DNA of 64,000 bases from Camellia lanceoleosa (taxonomy: Eukaryota; Streptophyta; Magnoliopsida; Ericales; Theaceae), in NCBI GenBank assembly GCA_025200525.1, contig CM045763.1, positions 85,712,131 through 85,776,130 on the forward strand. Direction: 5' to 3'. The notes under the pieces are model-generated. The model saw nothing but the letters and a program-made list of their open reading frames with translations. It had not been told where the DNA came from and ran no database searches. Of this stretch, positions 47,179-58,887 are shown one piece after another. Each line of letters starts with the position of its first letter. Position 1 is the stretch's first letter. The translations under genes were made by a program, and so were the position numbers.

Positions 47179-48070
47179 CAAAGTTGTTAAAATCGGGATC
47201 CTACATTGGATCATTGGAGGTGTTTAAAGAATCGGATCGAGCATCGTAAGATCCTACCAAAAAAGATAAATTACATAATAATTTAATTTAAATAAACATT
47301 TCTTAAAAAGTATACACAAAATGAGCCTATATTCTATTAAAAAGAAGCGAAGATATTGTAAAAAGTAAAATATTCCATGTAAAATGTACCTATAATATTA
47401 TAAAATAGAAAACTCGATAGTAAGAGTTTTGTATTTCATCAAAAAAGAAGGTGATGAAGAAGAATTCTATAACAAAATACTTTACAATCTACATTAATGC
47501 ATAAAAAGTTAAGAAAAAATATTTAACAAAGTTGGATATGAAAATAGATTAAAAACTCAAAAGAGTAGTTTAACCGAATGATAAGGTTTGTCGTTAGCAT
47601 CACTGGTGGAGCGGATTTAAGTCACAAAAATAATCTCTCCAAAAGTTAGGATAAAGTTGCAATCATCTTACCCTCCTTAGACTCCACTAAAGCTAAGTTT
47701 GTTTTTCCGACTAGTTAATTTTCTTAAATTACCGCAATATTTGAATGTTTGTTTCCTAGTTTGTTTTTCTTAGTCTATTTGATTCAATATTACTTATTTT
47801 TTATTATTTATTTTGATCACATAACTTCGTATTTAGACAACAAATATAAAATTTATAATAAAATATGTTATACAATACAAAACAATGTTTGTAAATTGGA
47901 TCGCATAAGATCGAATTCGGATCGAGATTCCACGATCCTATAAGATCCCATTACCAGGATTGAAAGATCCTACCTATAATAAATTTTTTACACGATCCGA
48001 ATCGATTGTACTCAAATAGATCGTAAGATCGTAGGATCGTAAGATCCGGATCGAAATTCTGATAACCATG
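47179..48070. mobile_element. hAT-like non-autonomous element with GGATC/GATCC subterminal words
   Basis: An 892-bp element with a perfect 8-bp duplication CTAGTATC (47171-47178 and 48071-48078). The ends are CAAAGTTGTTAAAATCGGGA and, inverted, CATGGTTATCAGAATTTCGA, agreeing at about two thirds of positions. Both subterminal regions are dense in GATCGTAAGATC and GGATC words (47195-47260 and 47900-48055). No transposase is present. Duplication length and layout fit hAT. Confidence 0.82.
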
Positions 48071-51000
48071 CTAGTATCTGCACAAAATAATATACTAAAA
48101 TTTACTTACAACGACATGAAGAAGTCATTACAAAATTCAAAAGATAAAAATATGATCTTCTTATTTTTTAATTTAGCAAAATTCAGTTTACACAAAAACG
48201 AAACATCACCCAATATTTAAAAAGAGAAAAAAGAAAAAAATATCAAACAAAATCTACAATTATAACATTATATTATTCCAACATGTTTAGAAACAAAATT
48301 ACTAATTAAGTTAGTATAACTTGTAAGGACTTTTATTTTGAATTGTAAAGTTAGATTAGTTGAATTGGGCCTTTATTTTTGGATCAATTAACACTATTAG
48401 GGGATTGACTTCTTCGTCTTAAGCCAAGGCCAACCCTAGAATAAACCCCTAAACCTATTTTTATTTTCTTGAAACTGGATAAAAGAACCACTGTTAAACA
48501 GGTCACCCATTTAAAGTAGCACTGGTTCAAGAAAATTAGTTAATATTAATTTACCATGCAATACATGACTGTGTTTAGATGTGCACCATGGCAATAAGTT
48601 TTAATTCTGATCAACCGGATGGTTGAATCAGTGATTTTTGACTCGATTTCTTTCCAATATGATTAATGATCCAAGTTTCAGGACATTACCTTGAAGTTTG
48701 GGGCTGCAATATTATTTTTTAATGTAATCACCCAACTAATTCAGTTGAATGATCCTCCACCAGGTCCTTACACCCCCTCTTAATTAAGCAACAAGGAAAA
48801 TTAAACTCTTTTCCAAGCCGCCCTCAACAATAAAAATTAAAAATTAATATAAGGTCCTCCAAATTAAGAGAAACTATAGCAAGTATTTTAACTTATAACA
48901 AACCACATATACTTTATATAAAGAGACACATGTTCACTTTGTCTCTTATTTTTCAAATAAGATGGTCATGTGTTCCTCTATTATTGGACGGGCACACAAC
49001 CATGAGTTGGATCAGATCTACCAAATAACTTCTCTCAAATTTTAAAATTTAAATTAAAAAGAAAAAAAAAAGGAAAGAGAGATTTTAATATACACTGGTC
49101 ATAAGGGCTGTTTTGCAACTAGTGATTAAAGGAAATTGGCTCACCAGCTTTAAAAGTCAAACCCAGAAGTCAAAGGAAATATGCATAGAGGAGGAAATAT
49201 GCTTTAAGTTTTCCTCCCTGTCTCATTGAGAATTAACAACAATTCAATTATACTTTGAAAGTACAAGTTTCTAAGAGAAAGATCAAACAGAAAAGGAAAA
49301 ATTATACTTAAAAAGTAAAAAAAAACTTTGATTTTTAATTATATTTTTTAGTAAATACAACAAGGCAATGCAGAGGAGAAAAGGGGGAAGTGGGTGCTTA
49401 GATTCGAACCCATGACAAATGAGAAGGCTTTCCAAGTTTCTCTTTGAGCAATTTATTCTCTTTTAATTTGTTAAATCATATTATTTGTCGCAACTTGACT
49501 AGCCTCCTAATTTTTGAAACTTTTTTTTTTTTTGTTTTTTTTGTGTGTGTGCTTTTTAGGATCTTGCAAATTTCTCCTTAGTGCCTTGTAAAAAATTCAA
49601 ATTAGTGTTGAATACTTTCTCCCTCTTTTTCTTTCTTTTCATCTCTCTTAATCGATAACAATAGTTATTCCCCATTGTTTGTGAAAAGAATAATTTAATT
49701 TATTTTGTTTTATAAATCCTTTAAGATAGAGGTATATAATTGAGTAAGGATAACATAAAATATTTTTTCTAGACAATATTATCCATGCATATATATATAT
49801 ATATCTCACAGAACTCTTTTGAGAAGAAATATTTTTATTTTATTTTATACAAGTTTAAAAATATTGAGTATGTGTATTTTTTGTTAGTTCATCTAGTATG
49901 TATTTTGTTTTTTATAACAGTAAAATGTTTCTGTGAACCAGAGTAATATATTACTGTTTACATCAATTTCGACGGTATTTTTTTTCTTTTTCATTTTTTA
50001 AGAATATAATCAATATAGATCTTATTTGATAGATCTTGATGGGAAAATTCTAAAAATATTAATTTCATTAAAAACTGACAACTAAATCAAAAGTTATATT
50101 ATTTTAAAATTTAAAATATTAAATTACTTATTAAATATATTTTGGTAATAGTAATATGTGTTAAGTTTTTTTTTTTTTTTTTAAAAAAACGTTTTATACT
50201 TATTTTTAATACATTAAAATTTTATTATGAGAAAATTTTAATCAAATTCTCCTATAATTTACCGTCTCCCTATGGGATTAAAAAATTATAGTACATAAAA
50301 TTTGATCACAAAATTAGATATGAATCCCGATACTCTCTCATGGGATGGCCTAATGTATGTCTTACTTTTATGTGGGAGATTTGTACGTACAAAAATAGAG
50401 AAACTACCTCTCAATGGTAATTTGGAAAAATAATTACATATGTACAAAAAATATTATAATTATAATTATAAATATTCATAAATTTTACCATTAATTTGTA
50501 TTTATGTTTTAAAATTTACACTGATCTAAAAATTTTCCTATAAAAATTGTATATCCTTGTTATTCTAAACTAATGGCCTAACCCTTTTTGTCGATCTTTC
50601 TCAACATATTCAAATAAGTTATTCTATAAATTTAAAAAAAATAAATTTATAAAATAGGATATAAATGTGAAACAAAGGGCAAATCTCACACATGGCCTTC
50701 ATGATGTATGGAACCCACTTTTTATCTCTCACTTGTGTTTTATTCAATAAAAAATCATCCACATACTTAAATTTATTCTATTTAAACTGTTAATAATCAA
50801 CATTTCATAAAATAATTGTTGGTCATTTAAGATGGACTGAAGTGATTTTTTCCAATTGATAGAAGGATAAATTACAAAGATTAAAGCAAGAATTTGGAGA
50901 TCTGCCTCTTCTTTAGCACTATTCAATCCAGCCATTATCTTGCACTTTTTTGTCGGTCGTTCAGTCGATTATTCGGCAATAAGATGATAGTTGCGGTTGA

Positions 51001-52590
51001 TAAGGATAACAACTGTAGTAGATAAGATGGCAGCTATGGTCAACAGGAGTAACAACCGCGGTAGATAAGTATTGCACCTATCATCCAAGTAATCGTTTGG
51101 CCGGTTGACCAGCGTGTATAAAACGTGGTCTCTTCCCTGCCTTTGGATCCCTGATTATCACGCATCTTTATCTGCTAGACATGGCTAGAGAGTGCAGGAC
51201 AGAAGAGTGCTAGAGTGGAGGAAAATCCAGAATTTGGAAGAGAGAATAATTTTTTGATGGCAAGAATTTGGGAGATAAGACATGAAACGGTTGTACTCTA
51301 AACAAATTATTAAGTTGACTAGGCACTTGTTTTTGTCACTTTGTTCTTGAGCGCCTACTCCATTGTTTTTTTTCTCTTCTTCCTCACCTCCTACTTCATT
51401 TATAGTTTATTCCCCCTCATTTCCATCCATAGTACTCATTCAAATTTGTATACTATAATATAAAAACTAAAATATTCAAGAGTTGTTGATAGGTTTACGT
51501 CAATCCTTCTCATCCCAATTCATCCTCCATGTTTTATCACCAATATTTTAAAAAGTTTAAACAGTTAGGGAATTTACTCAATAATGTGTTTGTTTGGTAC
51601 AATTTTTTTTTCTTGTTTTGTTTTGAAAATGGTAATATAAAAAAGCTAAAGCTAAAAATACTTTTTATAAATTCTTAATAATCTTTTTTTTTTTTCATTG
51701 CATAAGTTATAAGTAGAAATTATATTAAACACTCTTACACAAATTGTCAAATTTAAAAAAGAAAAATCATAAACAATTTAAAAAAACTACACCGAACATG
51801 GTCAATATATATTAAGGGTTATTTTGGAAAATGACTATTGTAATTGATTTTTAAATTTTTTACAAAAAGACGTACAGATAATGGAGAGAATGATTGACTT
51901 TTTGATAACGATTTTTTTATTAAAATAGTCTATTGCCAAAACACCCCCAAATTAACATTCCCCTTCGTGTATGATCATGTCTTGGACGTGGAAAAAAAAC
52001 AGACCAAATAACAACATAAGGTGGTCTCACACATAAAGAGACAAATAAATCGAAAAATAAAATGGGCAGAAATTTGAAGACAAACAAAATAAAGTGTACA
52101 ATAATAGAAATAACAGAATGACGGGATTCAAACTCATAATTTTTTCAAATCAAAACTCTCATAACATATTGTTAGGTTATTACCATCCCTCATTTAAAAT
52201 CTATGTCAAATTTAAATTTAAATAAAAATTACTCAAAAATTTCTCTACTCATTCATTTACGTAAACCTAGGTCAAATTGATGTTTAGGATGATCTAAATA
52301 AATGCACTTTTTAACTTTTTATGCAATATGAGTTGAGTTTGAAGTAATGTGACAGAAAGGTAATATAATTTAAATAAGATGATATGACTTAAATAGGATA
52401 GTGACTTTTTGACTTTTAAACTTTTTTGTGTTACGCCAGTTTTATCAATTTTTTTTTCTCAAATCAAAAGAAACTGAAAGTTTTCCAATTCATTTTGTAA
52501 CTCCAAATGTACAACTCTACCATTACTCAAATTTTTATTTAAATATGAATCCGTCCATTAAATAAAATTTTTGTTCAAAATTTTACTCTA
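48071..52590. other. AT-rich intergenic DNA upstream of CCaMK
   Basis: No gene is recognised. One B-box-like word in reverse orientation (GATTCGAACCCATGAC, 49402-49417) and a similar one near 52128 hint at SINE fragments. An AT repeat lies at 49788-49802. Only the stretch 51590-51955 is tentatively called a MITE. Confidence 0.45.
51590..51955. repeat. Degenerate Tourist-like sequence (tentative)
   Basis: Begins TGTTTGTTTGGTAC and ends ATTGCCAAAACACCCCC. The right part resembles the MITE family 1 interior (GATTGACTTTTTGATAAC, TTAAAATAGTCTATT). No clear 3-bp duplication or matching ends, so the boundaries are unsure. Confidence 0.3.
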
Positions 52591-52592
52591 AA

Positions 52593-52630
<38 letters not shown>

Positions 52631-52765
52631 TGAACCTGCCTGCTGGCTTCTTCCTCCATTTCTTTACCCCAAGCAAATTCTCCAATCCCACGCAATCCGA
52701 TTCTCCTGTAATCTTCACTCATCATCTCCTTCTTTTCTGGGTCTCTCTCTCTCTCTCTCTCTCAC
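52591..52765 (+). promoter_or_regulatory. CCaMK 5' leader with CT microsatellites
   Basis: Two CT repeats (about 52593-52624 and 52742-52763) flank a short leader directly before the ATG. CT-rich leaders are common in plant genes. No TATA box could be fixed. Confidence 0.45.
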
Positions 52766-53206
52766 ATGGGACATGACGAAACCAGAAAACTCTCCGACGA
52801 ATACGAAGTGTCCAACATCTTGGGCAGAGGTGGATTCTCAGTAGTCCGAAGAGGCACTAGAAAAAAACCAACCACCACAGCCGGCGCCGGAGACAAAACC
52901 CAAACCTATGTCGCCATCAAGACCCTCCGCCGCCTCGGCCCCTCCTCCGCCAGCGCCGGAAGCCAGAAAAGTAGTATGATATCTTCGGCGATGGGTTTGG
53001 GTTTGGGTTTTCCGACGTGGAAACAAGTCTCTGTCTCGGATGCGTTGCTGACGAATGAAATTGTGGTGATGAGGAAGATCGTGGAAGACGTGTCGCCTCA
53101 CAAGAACGTGATCCATCTCTACGACGTTTGCGAGGATCAGAGCGGCGTTCACCTCATTCTCGAGCTCTGCTCCGGCGGCGAGCTCTTCGACCGTATCGTC
53201 GCTCAG
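52766..53206 (+). CDS. CCAMK: CCaMK, exon 1 (kinase N-lobe)
   Basis: First of seven visible exons of a calcium/calmodulin-dependent protein kinase (CCaMK/DMI3). This nuclear Ser/Thr kinase decodes calcium spiking and phosphorylates CYCLOPS in root symbiosis. Residues 1-147: start MGHDETRKLSDEYEVS, glycine loop GRGGFSVV (20-27), ATP-binding Lys52 in VAIKTLRR, and the hinge region LILELCSGGELFDRIVAQ. Exon 2 resumes with KKYTEVGAAAVV, so the exon must end in phase 0 after CAG at 53206. The intron would then begin GC (CAG|GCTAGT) instead of GT; no GT alternative keeps the frame. The exons joined give 477 aa against a usual length of about 520; the missing part is the third EF hand. Confidence 0.93.
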
Positions 53207-54517
53207 GCTAGTATAATCATACAAATTAACAAAAATAAAATAAATAAATAAATAACAAAAATGAATTAGTTTCTCCTGTTGTTGGAAAATAAAAAAAATA
53301 AAAAAAAAGAGCTCAGCAAGTTAATCATATTTATATTGGAATTTTTAATATCAATTTTATTATAAATACTTTTAATATGTCTACTAATTTTTGGACGGTC
53401 AAATTACTCAGCTAGTACCTATACTTTTTGTGTGGTTTTAATTTTTATGATGAAAATTTTATTTACAAATATATTTAGATATAAAATTTTGAATACATAT
53501 CAAATGTTTGGATTTAAAGTTGTGAATAAAAATAAATTGTTCAAATATATAATCCATCCAAACAATACTTTATGTTCATAAATCCAAATACAAACATTTG
53601 ATATTTGTTCGGAAATTTATATTCGAACACATTTGTGATGTGTACTGAGAACTTGTATGGTGTGCAAATAAAATTACCCTTCTTAGAATTTTAATGCATT
53701 TGATTTTGACTTTAAATTTTTAATTTTGTCTCATTTCAGACCAATTAATTACAATGGTTATCATTTTTTTATGAAAAAATCTTATATAAATGATTTTAGA
53801 ATGGTTATCATTTATAAATGACTTGTATGGTGTGCAAATAAAATTACCCTTCTTAGAATTTTAATGCATTTGATTTTGACTTTAAATTTTTAATTTTGTC
53901 TCATTTTAGACCAATTAATCACAATGGTTATCATTTTTTATAAAAAAAAATGCTTATATAAATGATGTGTCATATTCTTATGAGTAAAATTACAAGCTTA
54001 ATCAATTCTATGAATTAAGTTCAACCAACTCAGAGATAATTTTTTAATTGAATCAAATTGACACAAAATTTAAAATTAAAGATCAAAATTAAATTAATTA
54101 AAAGTATAAGAATTAAAATAACACAATACTATTAATGTAATTCACCCTTTTTAGATGTATTTTGTTACACTTCCTATCTTTTATAACTTACAAAGATACA
54201 AGAAAATAAATTTTCACTAGGAAAGTGATTTCCAAACAGATTTTTGTAACTAAAACACATCCAAATTGATACGGTAGTGGCATATTTGTAATTATAAACA
54301 GTAATGGTAGATATTTTTACTAGAAATCAAACGATCGCACAAGGCCATGTTATATTGTACAAATTTTTATATAGAAATTCTCTTGATATAACATTGCCTA
54401 TTATTTTTTATGTGACTAAAAATTGATATTGTAGTTTTTTTTTTATTTTTTATTATTATAAATTTTTTTGTCAGTGTATATGTTCGGCCCTTTACGTTAG
54501 AATGTTGGGTGGTGCAG
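53207..54517 (+). other. CCaMK intron 1, GC-AG type, with 170-bp direct duplication
   Basis: The acceptor is GGTGCAG|AAGAAG. Inside, 53651-53820 and 53821-53990 are two adjacent copies of one segment (ACTTGTATGGTGTGCAAATA...), almost identical over the first 120 bases. The rest is AT-rich with nothing else recognised. Confidence 0.75.
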
Positions 54518-54840
54518 AAGAAGTACACGGAGGTGGGAGCGGCTGCAGTGGTGGCACAGATAGCGAATGGGTTGGCGGCGCTTCACAAGGCGGGAATAGT
54601 GCACAGAGATTTGAAGCCAGAGAACTGTTTGTTTTTGAATGAGAGAGAGGATTCGCCGTTGAAGGTAATGGATTTTGGGCTGAGCTCGGTGGAGGACTTC
54701 ACAGACCCGGTGGTGGGATTGTTTGGTTCCATTGATTATGTGTCCCCGGAGGCTCTTTCTCTGCAGGGTGGTGGTGGTTCTGTCTCTACTAAATCTGATA
54801 TGTGGTCCTTGGGTGTCATCTTGTACATCCTCCTCTCTGG
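54518..54840 (+). CDS. CCAMK: CCaMK, exon 2 (kinase catalytic core)
   Basis: Residues 148-255 (last codon split). It contains the catalytic loop HRDLKPEN (Asp178), DFG (199-201), the activation segment GSIDYVSPEALS and SDMWSLGVILYILLSG. All catalytic residues are intact. The donor GG|GTATGT at 54841 is phase 2. Confidence 0.95.
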
Positions 54841-55079
54841 GTATGTTGGTTTCTTATTAACTTTGTTGTTACCAAACACTAAAGATTTTCACTGAATTTG
54901 GACACTGAGATAAATGAGGAGTCTCGCATATATATAGGTCTATTATGGATGGAACTCACCATTTATTTCGCTCACATTTGTATCACATTATCTGAAAATC
55001 TGCGCACTTAACCTTTACTTCTTTAATTGTTTGCTTTTATTACCTATTTAATTTTCAAAGACGCGAATCATATAACTAA

Positions 55080-55307
55080 GACCTCGTTTGGGAATCCTTC
55101 CTTTTAGTTAAAAATTCAAAAAATTACTAAATTAGTCAAAAAGCCAACCACTTATATCAAAAAGTCAAAGATTCTCTTTTCTCTCTACTTTTTACACATC
55201 TTTTCGTAAAAAGTCAAAAAATTATCCCAAACATACTAATTTTTTTTAGCTCATGTTTTAGCCAAATAACCAAAAAATTACTAAATTAACATATTCCCAA
55301 ACGGAGC
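55080..55307. mobile_element. Tourist-like MITE, family 1
   Basis: A 228-bp element with TAA duplications (55077-55079 and 55308-55310). The ends are GACCTCGTTTGGG and, inverted, GCTCCGTTTGGG. It has the family-1 interior (AAAAAGTCAAAGATTCT, TTTTCGTAAAAAGTCAAA). It sits in CCaMK intron 2. Confidence 0.8.
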
Positions 55308-55857
55308 TAAGTACAAAATAGATATATCAGTCTCATCAACAAATTCAGTAAAATCTTATTCATTTATATGTTTAGTTTTTGTGTTTGTAATAAAACTCTT
55401 AATTTCCAACCGAATAGCTTAATTATGTACATAAACAAAACACAAACACCAATAAAGATTGGACTTCACAATAAGACTCATACATTGCAACTACTTCAAA
55501 CCGGACGCAGAACAGTCAAAGAATGCGTTCTATAGTTGCTCTTTTGAAACCAGACACAGAACACTCAAAAGAGTGAGTTCTATAGTTGAAATCACACAGT
55601 TGGACCCAGTGTATGTGAATCTATGACTATTTTTAGTGCATGTAATTTTATCGCCACATGCAATTTATGCTTCATTTTGATAAGATAAGTTTTAGAAAGT
55701 CACGATTTAAAATCTATAATTACATGCAGGGAAATTATGTTTGGTATAATTAAGTTTGTAACAAATTAAAAATTAACATATAAATTGATATATCATTGTC
55801 ATTAAAATTAAGGAGACTTTTTAAAGATCCCATACTTTTTTCCATTTCGATAACTAA

Positions 55858-56086
55858 GGCCTCGTTTGGGAACATGCTTTTTTAGTAACTTTTTGATTTT
55901 TTGACTAAAATGCGATATAAAAAAAATTAGTATGTTTGGGATGATTTTTTGACTTTTTACGAAAATATATGCAAAAAGTAGAGAGAAAATAGAATCTTTG
56001 ACTTTTTGGTATGAGTTGTTGGCTTTTTGATTTTTTTAGTAACTTTTTGACTTTTTGACTAAAAAAGCCACTTGCCAAACAAGGCC
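55858..56086. mobile_element. Tourist-like MITE, family 1 (best-preserved copy)
   Basis: A 229-bp element with TAA duplications (55855-55857 and 56087-56089). The ends are GGCCTCGTTTGG and, inverted, GGCCTTGTTTGG. It is in the opposite orientation to the copy at 55080, so the two could pair in the pre-mRNA. Confidence 0.85.
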
Positions 56087-57539
56087 TAAGGCTCTTTTTG
56101 TTTTCAACACAACAATTTATGGGTGAGATTAGAAATTTGTTAATTCATGTGTTCGTTTCCCCTTTTGAAATTTTTAGAATTTTCATTTCATTGAAGGTTG
56201 ATTCAAGAATTTTCACTGCCTACATTGTTGTTATGGGAATGAGAGTCTTAGAAAATAAAGAAAATGAGAAAAAAAAGATACGGCAAATTATATTTTGCCC
56301 ATTTTATGTTTGGCCATTTTCTCATTTTGGTTCTTAAAATTTTTTTTATTTTTTTATTTTGGCTCTTCATATTTTATTTTTTTCTCAATTTACTCCAAAA
56401 ATTATCTTACCAAACCAAACAAAAACCAAACCTTAAGTCTCATCAAATGGGGTCGGCTAACTCCAAAAATTACCTTAGGTCCAAAATTAGACAAAAAATT
56501 ACACATTCACAGTCACGTGGCATAAATAACTCACTCCTAACACAAATTCAAACCCCAATATAACAGTATATTTTTTATGTTATGTGACAGTTAACGTAGC
56601 ATTTTCAGCATTTTCGGTCTAATTTTGAACCGAAGTTAACTTTAGGAATAAATTGAAAAAAACTTTAAATATAAAGGTTAAAGTGAAAAAATAAAAAAAA
56701 TAACTTGAAAAACCAAAATGAAAAAATGACCAAACATAACGAGAACAAAGTATAATTTCCCGAAAAGACATGCATACATTCATTCTATAACTATACTTAT
56801 ATATATATATATTAAGAGAGAATTGGTCAAGAAATTAGGAGAGAGGGAACTTGTCTGAATGATTGAATAAGCCTGATTAACAGAAATACTGAATGAACAA
56901 ATGGAATATATAAATTCATCTATAATAAAATACAGTTGGTAATGGTGTCAACACAGATGTATTCATATATATATACACATTAGTGGGTTGTGAATGACAT
57001 GCGCGATACGTGTATAATTCAAATAAGTAAGAGTATAAATAAATAATAAATAAATTAGTATCATAATATATAAGTTGCTTAAATAATAAATGTGTTCTTA
57101 ATGAAACCTAAAATCTTGAGTTCAAATCTTACTTGCGTCGTAGTATAATAATTTTTTATTTTAACATATAAAAATCTATCATGTGACAAGAGGAGAAGGT
57201 TTGGGGGGAATATGCTTCCCAATATGTTATAAACGAGTCGAGCAATAGGTTTTTGAAGTTTAGTTTGAAAATTTATTTATTTTTAAATGTGTTAAAGTAT
57301 GATTTGTTTGTCTTTCGATTCGATCTCAAATAATCTTTAATCAAATCAATCATAAGTCAAGTTTAAGTATTTTAACTTTTCTTATACAATTTATAATGCA
57401 TATAAATTTATCGACCCGAACTCAAAAAGTTTTCAAACTGACACAATACATACAAGTTTGATTTGTTTAAAACAGAAAATTTGTCCAGACTTTCACCACC
57501 CCCTATTCCACAACAAATAATTGTGAGACTCCATGTAAG

Positions 57540-57790
57540 GTTTCTTTACACTCAATGAGCCTTCTTGAGCCAGTGGTCTTATATCCCAATGGCATTTTCT
57601 CAACACTCTCATGTGAAAGGTTGGGTATTCAAATCTCGCCTTTGGCAAGTTTGGGTAGAAGCGCTCAAGTAGCTCATATCTATACCATCTGCCACTCATT
57701 GTGAGGTCACTCGCTCCTGTTGCTAAGCAGCTCCACCTCCTCCATCCCTTTTGGAGTAGACTATATATGTACTGTATTTTGAATTTTAAA
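57540..57790 (+). repeat. tRNA-derived SINE candidate
   Basis: Shows an A-box-like TGGTCTTATATCCCAATGG (57574-57592) and a B-box-like GGTATTCAAATCTC about 45 bases later, as in plant tRNA-derived SINEs, then a body ending in an A/T-rich tail near 57780. The target duplication was not identified. Confidence 0.4.
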
Positions 57791-58086
57791 AATAAATAAT
57801 AAAATCAGCCTTCCTGCTGCCCTACCCAACAAATGTTAATGATAATTCAGCTGTTAGATGTTTCATGCCATTGTATACCATACTAGCCAGTCTAAGAATT
57901 TCAAATTCAAGTCCTAGTGAGTTTTGTTGAGCTCAGTTCAATGATATTTTTTAATATAGATAAAAGAATATCTGGTTATGCATAAAAATGCCATAATTCA
58001 ATCCAAACAATTGTTCTCATTTAATTTAAGTAGAATTTGTAAATTTCTAATGGGATTTTTTATTTTTGTAACATTAAATATTTCAG

Positions 58087-58141
58087 GTATCCACCTTTCA
58101 TCGCCCAGTCAAATAAGCAGAAACAACAAATGATAATGGCT
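58087..58141 (+). CDS. CCAMK: CCaMK, exon 3
   Basis: A 55-bp exon encoding YPPFIAQSNKQKQQMIMA (residues 256-273) plus the last base of Gly255. The acceptor is TTTCAG|GTATCC and the donor GGCT|GTATGT. It matches the kinase C-lobe in this family. Confidence 0.92.
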
Positions 58142-58254
58142 GTATGTCAAACAAACCTGTTTGCTTCTTGTCCACCTAACGTATAATTTATAATAGTGTG
58201 TATATGATTTTTTTTCTTATTATTTACACAATTAATTCCAACAAATTTGTGCAG

Positions 58255-58365
58255 GGAGAATTCAGCTTTTATGAGAAGACATGGAAGAACATTTCTTCAT
58301 CTGCAAAGCAATTGATTTCCAGTCTCCTCAATGTTGATCCTCACAGAAGGCCTAGTGCTCAAGAG
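58255..58365 (+). CDS. CCAMK: CCaMK, exon 4 (with autophosphorylation Thr)
   Basis: 111 bp, residues 274-310, GEFSFYEKTWKNISSSAKQL... to RRPSAQE. Thr282 in EKTWK corresponds by context to the regulatory autophosphorylation threonine (T265 in Lotus, T271 in Medicago). The acceptor is GTGCAG and the donor GAG|GTATCT. The intron before it is 113 bp. Confidence 0.93.
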
Positions 58366-58654
58366 GTATCTATCTATTACAGGATACATTATCAAAATTG
58401 GGTATCAAAATAAATCAACTTGTCACTATTTCTTTTAACTTCCCCCATTGTATCTCTCATCATCTTTAGTGATTAAAATAAGTGATTAAGAGCAAGAGAA
58501 ATTGATTTTTTTTTTTGTTAAATTGATTTTTTTTTTTTTTTTTTTGTTCTTTCTTCTCTTAAAATCATTCAATCCAAATGGGTTATATATAAATCTATTT
58601 TCTTTTCTTTGATGTTTTTGTTTTTCTTTTTGGTGGGTGGTTGTTGTGAAAAAG

Positions 58655-58887
58655 ATTCTGCATCATCCATGGGTAATTGGAGAATCAGCAAAGCAAGAGC
58701 AAATGGACGCAGAAATTGTTACTCGCCTCCAAAGATTTAATGCCCGACGGAAGCTACGTGCTGCTGCCATAGCCAGCATTTGGAGTAGCAGCATCTTCTT
58801 GAGAACAAAGAAGCTCAAAAATATAGTTGGCACTTATGATCTTAAGCCTGAGGAGCTAGAGAATCTGAGTGTCCATTTCAAGAAATT
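58655..58887 (+). CDS. CCAMK: CCaMK, exon 5 (autoinhibitory and calmodulin-binding region)
   Basis: Residues 311-387 and two bases of Leu388. The kinase end HPWVIGESA is followed by the basic amphipathic calmodulin-binding helix RRKLRAAAIASIWSSS (about 341-356) and the start of the visinin-like domain. The donor TT|GTAAGT is phase 2. The intron before it (58366-58654) holds long T runs. Confidence 0.93.

Larger units (their letters stand above)
54841..58086 (+). other. CCaMK intron 2 (3.2 kb) with two MITEs and a SINE-like element
   Basis: Runs from GG|GTATGT to TTTCAG|GTATCC. It contains MITEs at 55080-55307 and 55858-56086 and a tRNA-like SINE candidate at about 57540-57790. The rest, including 56090-57480, is AT-rich with nothing recognised; the ORFs there are spurious. 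Confidence 0.85.

Noticed and set aside
52838..53224. 128-aa ORF on the minus strand
   Set aside because: Antisense of CCaMK exon 1.
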